From Gymnopus androsaceus JB14 (taxonomy: Eukaryota; Basidiomycota; Agaricomycetes; Agaricales; Omphalotaceae): a DNA stretch of 64,000 bases. The translations under genes and the position numbers were made by a program. The stretch is taken from assembly GCA_009733575.1 (NCBI GenBank), contig ML769604.1, positions 53,453 through 117,452 of the forward strand. The letters run 5' to 3'. Shown piece after piece: positions 57,507-64,000 of this stretch. Below the pieces are notes generated by a model. That model was given only the letters and a program-made list of their open reading frames with translations, had not been told where the DNA came from and did no database searches. How positions within the stretch are numbered: position 1 is the stretch's first letter; every line of letters starts with the position of its first letter.

Positions 57507-58119
57507 GCAATCAGGAGAGTTGTAATTTGCTTTCCTGGATCCTTTACTGCAAGATCTGGATCTTTTTGCAAGGCCTTTCTCAGTGAAGTAGCAAATATTT
57601 CTGAATACTTTGCTAGCTGGTATGCCAATGTAGGTATTACCAAGTGGTAATTCCTACACTCAGGAATTTGGCGGGAGCAGAAGAATGTTCCAGCAAGCAA
57701 TCCTTTATGTTCTAGTCTTGTGCAAAGAGACATGGCAATTGTGCTTTTGCCTGTTCCAGCCATTCCACACATCCAGTAGCCTAATGGCACATCTGACTGC
57801 AGATTGATTGCCCATCTCTCAATGTCTGAGATAATTTGTTCCCTTGTGCCTGGAAAGCAAACCTTGCGAGAATATTTTATGCCATTGTCTGCATCATAGA
57901 ATGCTTGTGGTGAATAAGACATCCTTCCAATGATTTCCTATCAATAGATGAGATTCTAGTTGATCCATTGACTGCATTTCATGAACTTACTTCCAAAATT
58001 GTAGTCGATTGAGATCCATGATAAGAGATATTATTAATATGTTGATTTCCTTGAGCACTGTAAAACTTTGAATCATGTATTGAAAAATCTTGAACATTCT
58101 GAAAGAATTCCGAAGACAT

Positions 58120-60062
58120 GATGGTAGTTGATGTTCAAGTGATGAATGTAACGTTGTCACACTTAGGTTACCCTTCCCACGAACTACTTGAGGGCAGGCT
58201 TTGAGGGCAATTAGAGCTTGGACTCCACACCTATCGTTGACTATGTACCATTAATTCAGCTGCTTCATATTCAGTTAATGCAGTTGGTTTTCTATCTCGC
58301 TAGTCTTCTACTCTCGGGTGTATCTAAGCCTGCAGTGTCAATATGGGTACATTACTTAACAAAAATAGTCACCGAATACATTTTTTAAAGTATATCCATG
58401 TAAGGATGTAGTTATCCAGTGGCTTGAACGATTCTGAACTCAGACTCATAGAGGAGGGATACCGACAAAAGCAAACCCAGCCATGGCGCGTCGTTCCGGA
58501 CCGGACGGGAGACTCGGAGCTCAATTCGTCTCTTCGTTGCTTCTTACCACGACGGTACCACGACGTCCAAACCATGAACTCACTGACTCAAATCACTCTC
58601 GCAATTACATCCTAACCGTCCGTCCAAATCAGCTCATCCTCTCTTCCACATGCATCGTATCGGATACTCAAACATTCCCATGAATAAAATAGTCGGTATG
58701 ATTCACGAAAACGAAATTGAAAGGAGGGGTTATCATGTAACGTAGGAGGTCGATACAGGGTGAGTGCGAGGGAGATTGTGCTCTTTTCTGTTATGACATG
58801 GTGAGTTGTTTAATTCGGTTTATCTGGGCATAAGGAAGGGAACTAACGACCATATTGCACTCTTGCTTGTAGATTGATTACAGACCCTCCATTATACTCC
58901 ACTCTATTCCGCTCCACCTCGCATCGCAGCCCGGCCCAGCTCAGTCATAAACAAGAAGCCAACCACCAACCGCTGCCATGAATCACTGCTGCTGGAAGTT
59001 GGAATCGATTCGTAGGCCCATTGCTCAGTCTATAAACCGCATCGATGGATCAATATACACGTCGTAGATGAGCAGAGAGAGGCAGGTTTTAGGTTGACTA
59101 CGGATGCGGATGAACGGAGCAGTTGTACTGGATGGAATGCAAGGCGAGGCGAGCGGCGCATGGGTATGGGTTATGGGTACGGCTTTGGGTCTACACGTCC
59201 TCCCTTTGACAACTGGCACCAACCAATCACTCCAAACTTCAGATTCGGACTGGTCCTCCCTCACACCATCGATGCGTCCTCAGGTCTGAAGTCAGATGGA
59301 CGCGTCCGCCTCTCAGGTCTGTACTCAACTCAGCACTCTACTCCATCACTCGAACCCACCTCTCCCTACATCCCCAACATCTTACACCGTTTAGTGGATT
59401 GGATTGACTCGTTCTTCCGCTTCCGCTTCTGCTGGTACCCGGTATATATATATACCTCTTATGTCAAATCCCCATCGATGTTGACGTCGTCTTCCGTCTT
59501 CCGTCTTTACGTCGCATTGTATCTCAAGATTCACCGAGTCCAATGCTGATAATGATATGATAATCTTTAAACATGGAATGATTGTTCTTTAAACATGGAA
59601 TGATTGTTCTGTCAAAGTGCAGCACGCTATAGCAAGTGCAGGTATGTACTGTATCGATATAAAAGTATGGACTCCAAGTACGAGCAGCTAGATCCGGATA
59701 AGCATCGGAGCCGGGAAGTGGTTGGACACTGTTGGGAGTGAGCCGGGAGTGAGCAAACCGAGTGGATTAAACGATTCAACTTCAGTGAGCGACGGGGATT
59801 CAGGAGAGTGAAAAAGATATATGTCGGATTTAATTGCATTGAAGAAACTCATTGCCACGACCTGATGCGTGAAATTAAAAATTCATAACATGCAGAGTAT
59901 CTCAGCACTCCATCTCCTTGCTGAGAGTCGAGCTCGGCTTTTGCGCGATTACTCCGATGTATGAGAAGCGCGTGTAATAGCATATATAATACCAGGGAGT
60001 TAAAAACTACAACATGTATGTCGTCCTAGTAGAGTTCACTTCTACACTCTGCAAAATACAGC
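58120..60062. other. Spacer upstream of NACHT-WD40-2, copy of 30541-32409
   Basis: Contains the NACHT gene upstream region and a stretch at 59094-59549 that stays open in one frame for 151 codons (FGSTRPPFDNWHQPITPN ... DGRVRLSGLYSTQHSTPS). The same peptide is frame-broken in block 1. Could be the 3' part of an unidentified old gene. A 22-bp tandem duplication occurs at 59565-59608. Confidence 0.4.
59565..59608. repeat. 22-bp tandem duplication, two copies
   Basis: Unit CTTTAAACATGGAATGATTG+TT, repeated head to tail; block 1 has a single related copy. Confidence 0.9.
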
Positions 60063-60480
60063 CTCATCCCATCTTTCACTCCCTACTCCTGCCGCGACGA
60101 TAAACAGATCCGTCGGGCTCTTCACTTCTCTAGCCGTTCATAATTTGGTCCGTTAAACGTTACCCGAAAGTCTGGTTCCAATTTATCCACTTCATCGGTA
60201 TATGGACCCACTATCTTCACCTGCGAGAGCAACCAAAGCAGCTCGTTGCATGCCGGTACTAAAAAGTTGCTCTTGTTCGAGTACCTCGGGGACGTGGGAC
60301 GTGCCGTTCCAGGGAGTTGAAGATGATTATCTTGATACAGTAATTAAAGGGCAGTTAGTCAAGGAACGAATACGAAAAAGTACAAACTCACATGCGTACA
60401 TGGGTTTTGGCAGTTCTCGAGAGCAGACCTTATGTTTGCGTTCTCCGATACTTGACCTGCGGCAACCATATTACCGAGGA
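60063..60480 (-). pseudogene. Relic of an FAD-linked oxidase, copy 3
   Basis: Third instance of the BBE-type C-terminal relic. Differs from block 1 by a roughly 9-base deletion near 60117 (GTCGGGCTCTTC) and loss of about 12 bases near 60415. Non-functional. Confidence 0.55.
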
Positions 60481-61106
60481 TTCTATTCCCAGCGATCGGA
60501 TTAATTCAACAAGCTAGAACGAAAAAAAAACACCACTCACCGCTCTGAAACATCGAAATTGCGCAACAGCCTAAAGTCCAATGCATTCTTCGACTTTTCC
60601 CTCTTATTTCTCGATTTCAGTCCAGAAGCTCCATAGAGACGAACAGGTGATGTGTACTGAAGCGAAAATGAGTGAATATAGGCGAATACGTGGATTTCTG
60701 TCTTGCTCTTGCTGGAAGTGAAAGAAAAAAGTTAGACGCTCAGTCGACGCTCACCATCTTGCTTTTCGACATGACATCTGCTTGCATCTACGCGTTGTCG
60801 CTGTACATGTTCTCATGACCATCGGCTTCGTCGTCGACTCGTCCGTTTTCTGGTCTCGTGCGATCATGCACAGAAAGGCTGCTAGCACTGTCGTTCATGA
60901 TGACATTCAAACAACTAGAGGATTGGTCTTTCGTCCAGCAGTCATCTATCTGGTCTCCTCCATCTATATCAGAAGATTATAAAATGATGTCCTGTCGTTC
61001 TCAATGTTGGTATCGCACCCCGAGGTCAGATCACTTGAAATATTTAAGCCCTATTCTGCTAAGTACTGGAAGACGTGTCTGACCCTTTCCTCTTCCCAAA
61101 AGCATT
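60481..61106. other. Promoter-side region of GH1-D
   Basis: Equivalent of 32831-33490, including the segment conserved upstream of all GH1 copies (about 60905). No gene. Confidence 0.5.
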
Positions 61107-64000
61107 ATGCGTTTGCTCCAAAATTTATCTCTTGCGATAACTCTGCTTTTCAGCGCGGAACAGACCTTTTTGGTCACGTCATTGACTAGTACTCGTAGTA
61201 GCGTCGCTTCTACTCCCAGCATCGTTGTCTCGAGCTCTGCGCCTGCAACTGGTACTATTAGTGCAACAGCTCCTCATCATGCCTTTCCCTGCTTCACCAA
61301 TCCCGCACTTCCAACGAACCCTCTCGGAATCCAAAGCTTTTCAATCCCTCCTGTTGGCTCCGTGTCTCGGGACTACTCTCCCATTGGTCTAGCTCAATTA
61401 TGGGATCTGGTGGGTGCATTCTTCCGCTGTGCACCAAGTACTTACTTTCATGCCTCTCATTCCAGGTCGGCTCCGTCGAACCTCCTCCATTCACCACCAC
61501 CGTTACCCCCGCCGCATCCATCGTACTTTCTTCTCTTCCACCGGCGTTATACCCTCAGGCATACTCAACCGGGCCCAAAGATATACTCTCGGATCTGAAA
61601 CTCCCTTCTCGGTTTTTCTTTGCTGTGGCTACTGCTCCATGTCAGGTCGAGGGTGCGGTGAAGGATGAAGGAAAGGGCCCGAATCATTGGGATTGGTGAG
61701 CAGCGTAACCCAGGTGTAGTGGATTTTGGTACTGACCTTTTGATACAGGGCCGCTCATATCCCGGGAGTGGTATGGGATAATACGACGGGTTAGTTTGCG
61801 GTGACCCTTTATATTAGTCTTTCAAGCTCACGATTGATGATACTCTAGCGGACGTTGTCGACTTGCATTACTATCTCTACAAGACATCGCTCGTATTGCA
61901 GCGCTGGGAGTCAACGCCCATTCATTTTCGTGAGTCCAAGCCACAGTACCGTTTTTTTGCGATGCAATTTTTAACGCTTCAATGTCCATCCCACTGTAGC
62001 ATCTCCTGGTCCCGAATCTACCCCTTCGGAGCAGCCGACTCGCCTGTTAACCAAGCTGGGCTTGATCATTATGCTGATGGTGTGTCGTTCAATGATACTA
62101 CCAAACTTTAAGCTCACATTCTCCTCGCTGCTTCATTCTACAGTGATAGCATCGCATTTGCAAGCCAATATAACCCCAGTAGTTACACTGCGTAAGACCT
62201 AGTACTTTCCGTCTCCGAATAACTCTAATGTATCGTACTATGTACATAGTGCACTGGGATCCGCCCAGCTTATTACGATGGATTTACTTCCCCGGAGATT
62301 GTCGACGATTTTGTAAAGTACATCTTACAACTCCTACGAATGAATCTAAACTTTCTTCTAACCAAAACGGTTTTCACTGCGTACAACAGCTCGGTCCATA
62401 CTTGGTGAGTAATATAAGCAAACATACAGTCTAGTCGCCGGCTTGAATCCTTATACACATTTACTTTTATTTATTTAGGTACACCTTCAACGAACCTCGA
62501 CCTTGTTGTTCGGAATATTCAGGGGCTCCTTTCAGTGAGTTTCTTTCCGATTTTCCCCCATCGCCAGTTATAAATATATATATAATCTTTACAGATGCTA
62601 CCCTCACCCCCGGAGTCAACAGTTCAATGGTAGAGTATTACTGTGCTTATCATGTTTGTAAGTGAACCGTCATTACTAAACGACTCCGAAGTTCATTGAC
62701 TGACTCCTGTTTTATGTAGTGAAAGCACACGCTGGAGCGGTAAAAGCATTCCGAGAAATGAACATTACAGGGGAAATTGCGTTTAAGAACGATGATTATG
62801 TGTACGTATTCTGCTGTTTGTCCCCGAGTGCCAAGCACTGACGCTGCTTGTATTCCCCTTCTTCCCTCCCTCTCCATTCTTCTCCTCGCCGCTTTGAATT
62901 CTTGATTCCTGTCCCTGGTCCTGGACGCGCAGAGGAACTCCCTGGCGCGAAGGCAACGCAGAAGACATTGCCGCCGTCGAAAGACACGTTGCCTTTCAAA
63001 TAGGTATCTTCAGCGATCCCGTCTACACCACAGGCGACTGGCCACAAATCGTGGAAGACACTCTTCCGCCGGATTTTCTTCCTCGGTTTACAGAGGAGGA
63101 ACAGAAGGATCTCTTGGGTGGGTCTCCTGTGGGGCTTGATTTACACTGGAATTAATCCTTCGACTATCTATGTACCTACCTAGGCTCTGCGGACTTTTAC
63201 GCTACCGACGCATACAGGACATTTTTCAACGCCGCTCCCCTCGACGGCCTGGACGCATGCGTAAACAACACTGCACACCCCAACTGGCCGACATGCAACA
63301 TCCAGGTGGCATACGACTCCATCCCAGACTCAGGCTGGGCAGTAGGTCCTGCATCGGACCCGCAGACTTTGCATTGGTTGTTCGCAACGCCGCAGTGGTT
63401 TAGACATGCGATGAAGGAGATTCATACGAGGTGGCCGACGAATAAGATCGTGAGTTTTACTACATGTTCTGAGTTGTTTATTGACCTCCTTGCGTCGGTT
63501 GTCTAGAGATGCTTTCAGAGTTTGGCTTCACACGGCCCTTTGAAGGAAGCAGAGTCCCGAATGAGATTTACATCCCTACAGACTGACCCTGATCGAAACT
63601 AGTACGTTGTTTAATTTCTTTCCTTTCTTTTCCTTCGAAATAATCAAACCTTTTCGCACCTTTTGCACAGACTACTTTATGAGCTATCTCAGCGAGCTCT
63701 TACTCTCGATAAACGAAGATGGGATTCCGTTGGCTGGTGCTTTTGCTTGGGTTGTGTTTCGAGTGTTAGGCCCAGTTTCCTTACAATTACTTATTGTATG
63801 GTAGCAATGGTCGACAATTCCGAGTGGACCAGCGGAGAGAGTGCTAGGTATGTACTACGTCGTGATCGGTTTGCCTACTCCGCCGGAGGTCGCTTACAAA
63901 TATCGAATGCTTAGATTCGGAGTTCAACATGTCAATTACTCAACGCCTATGCTTGATAGGACATTCAAGAGGTCTGCGTTAGCATTGTGTGAGTTCCCTT
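61107..64000 (+). pseudogene. GH1 copy D, degenerate, runs off the window
   Basis: Start ATG 61107 with signal peptide (MRLLQNLSLAITLLFSAEQT), Ser/Thr extension, then a GH1 barrel start altered to SRFFFAVATAPCQVEGAV. A 4-base deletion in the YKEDIARI exon (near 61883) shifts frame. The intron end before the TVFTAYN exon is altered (near 62360, acceptor lost), and the acceptor before the nucleophile exon reads TCTAGAGATG (63503) instead of CTACAGATG. Extra bases occur near 63585. TFNEP (about 62485) and SEFGFTRPFEGSR (about 63515) are still recognisable, the latter in the expected order. Later exons (AMVDNSEWTSGESA; FGVQHVNYSTPML) continue to the window end. Almost certainly inactive. Confidence 0.85.

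Larger units (their letters stand above)
49187..57511 (-). mobile_element. Ty3/gypsy LTR retrotransposon with chromodomain, inserted in NACHT-WD40-2
   Basis: Element sense is minus: 5' LTR 57015-57506, gag, pol (protease, RT, RNase H, integrase, chromodomain order typical of Ty3/gypsy chromoviruses), a polypurine tract AAGAGGGGGAT (complement of about 49607-49617), and 3' LTR ending at 49604 whose distal end is misplaced at 48144-48217. Termini are TGTTA...TAACA. The target duplication GCAAT is present at 48139-48143 and 57507-57511. Between pol and the 3' LTR lies an antisense gene (49842-51096). I see no clear tRNA primer-binding site next to the 5' LTR. Several coding lesions make it non-autonomous. 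Total length with the displaced fragment is about 8.4 kb between LTR ends. Confidence 0.95.
45105..58119 (-). pseudogene. NACHT-WD40 (fungal NLR-type) gene 2, split by an LTR retrotransposon
   Basis: Paralogue of gene 1. Exon 1 starts at ATG 58119 and reads MSSEFFQNVQDFSIHDSKFY, then SAQGNQHINNIS, in frame to the donor near 57992. Exon 2 has the Walker A GMAGTGKSTI (about 57755) and breaks at 57511 where the retrotransposon sits. The rest of NACHT (VLILDALDEC, FFLTSRPEQAIL) is at 48939-49187, and the helical region at 47923-47291 and upstream (to about 48117). WD40 part: 13 units; a one-base insertion at about 45825 (GGTGGAAAAGG for GGTGAAAAGG) shifts frame in unit 10. The C-terminal tail (SSDGWIIFPHLPHGIIWIPP) ends at 45105. 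A 5' frame change also occurs near 47945-47960. The element insertion alone is disabling. Confidence 0.85.
40880..64000. repeat. Segmental duplication, block 2 (continues past window end)
   Basis: Same order as block 1: eL24 fragment, GH1-B, NACHT-WD40-2, spacer with FAD-oxidase relic, GH1-D. Interrupted by the LTR retrotransposon and the N gap between about 48.1 and 57.5 kb. Lacks the internal 3.0 kb tandem duplication. Confidence 0.9.

Overview
The window is genomic DNA from a filamentous basidiomycete, most likely an Agaricomycete. Evidence for this: nearly every gene is cut by many 45-65 bp GT-AG introns; one gene fits the basidiomycete DUF6697 family; there are NACHT-WD40 (fungal NLR-type) genes, a secreted GH1 glycosidase family and a Ty3/gypsy chromodomain element. 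I see no prokaryotic operons, CRISPR, rRNA or convincing tRNA. The assembly contains one run of 721 Ns (48218-48938).

Left part (1-22.3 kb), mostly ordinary single-copy genes: an MFS sugar/lactose-permease-like transporter (minus), an MFS monocarboxylate-permease-like transporter (minus), a small conserved hydrophilic protein (plus, apparently frameshifted), a short repeat-bearing ORF (minus), a DUF6697 protein (plus), a membrane-anchored WD40 protein (plus), a synaptobrevin-type R-SNARE (minus), a cytochrome P450 (plus), a small helical protein (minus), about 2.9 kb of apparently empty sequence, and ribosomal protein eL24 (minus).

Right part (22.1-64 kb), a segmentally duplicated accessory region. 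Block 1 (about 22.07-37.44 kb) runs: 5' end of eL24, GH1 gene A (plus, intact), NACHT-WD40 gene 1 (minus), a spacer with an FAD-oxidase relic, then an N-terminal GH1 fragment C. Inside block 1 a 3.0 kb piece (30998-34010) is repeated almost perfectly in tandem (34011 to about 37018). After a 3.4 kb island holding a Ser/Thr-rich modular gene (minus), block 2 (40.88 kb to beyond the window end) repeats the same order: eL24 fragment, GH1 gene B (penultimate exon deleted), NACHT-WD40 gene 2, spacer with FAD-oxidase relic, and degenerate GH1 gene D running off the edge.

NACHT-WD40 gene 2 is split inside its NACHT domain by an approximately 8.8 kb Ty3/gypsy chromodomain LTR retrotransposon (minus strand, target duplication gcaat). 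The element's gag and pol are frameshifted and a deletion removes the first catalytic Asp of the reverse transcriptase. Antisense to gag-pol, between pol and the 3' LTR, it carries an intron-containing gene for a coiled-coil protein with a perfect Zn2Cys6-type cysteine array; this is the least expected item in the window. The sequence around the N gap appears scrambled: fragments on either side fit together only in a different order.

Taken together, the left half is routine transport, secretion, translation and metabolism. The right half is a rapidly changing region where fungal NLR-like receptors with near-identical WD40 repeats, GH1 genes and a retroelement are duplicated and decaying. Intact versus broken status rests on reading a single draft sequence; several one-base frameshifts in conserved genes may be sequencing errors.
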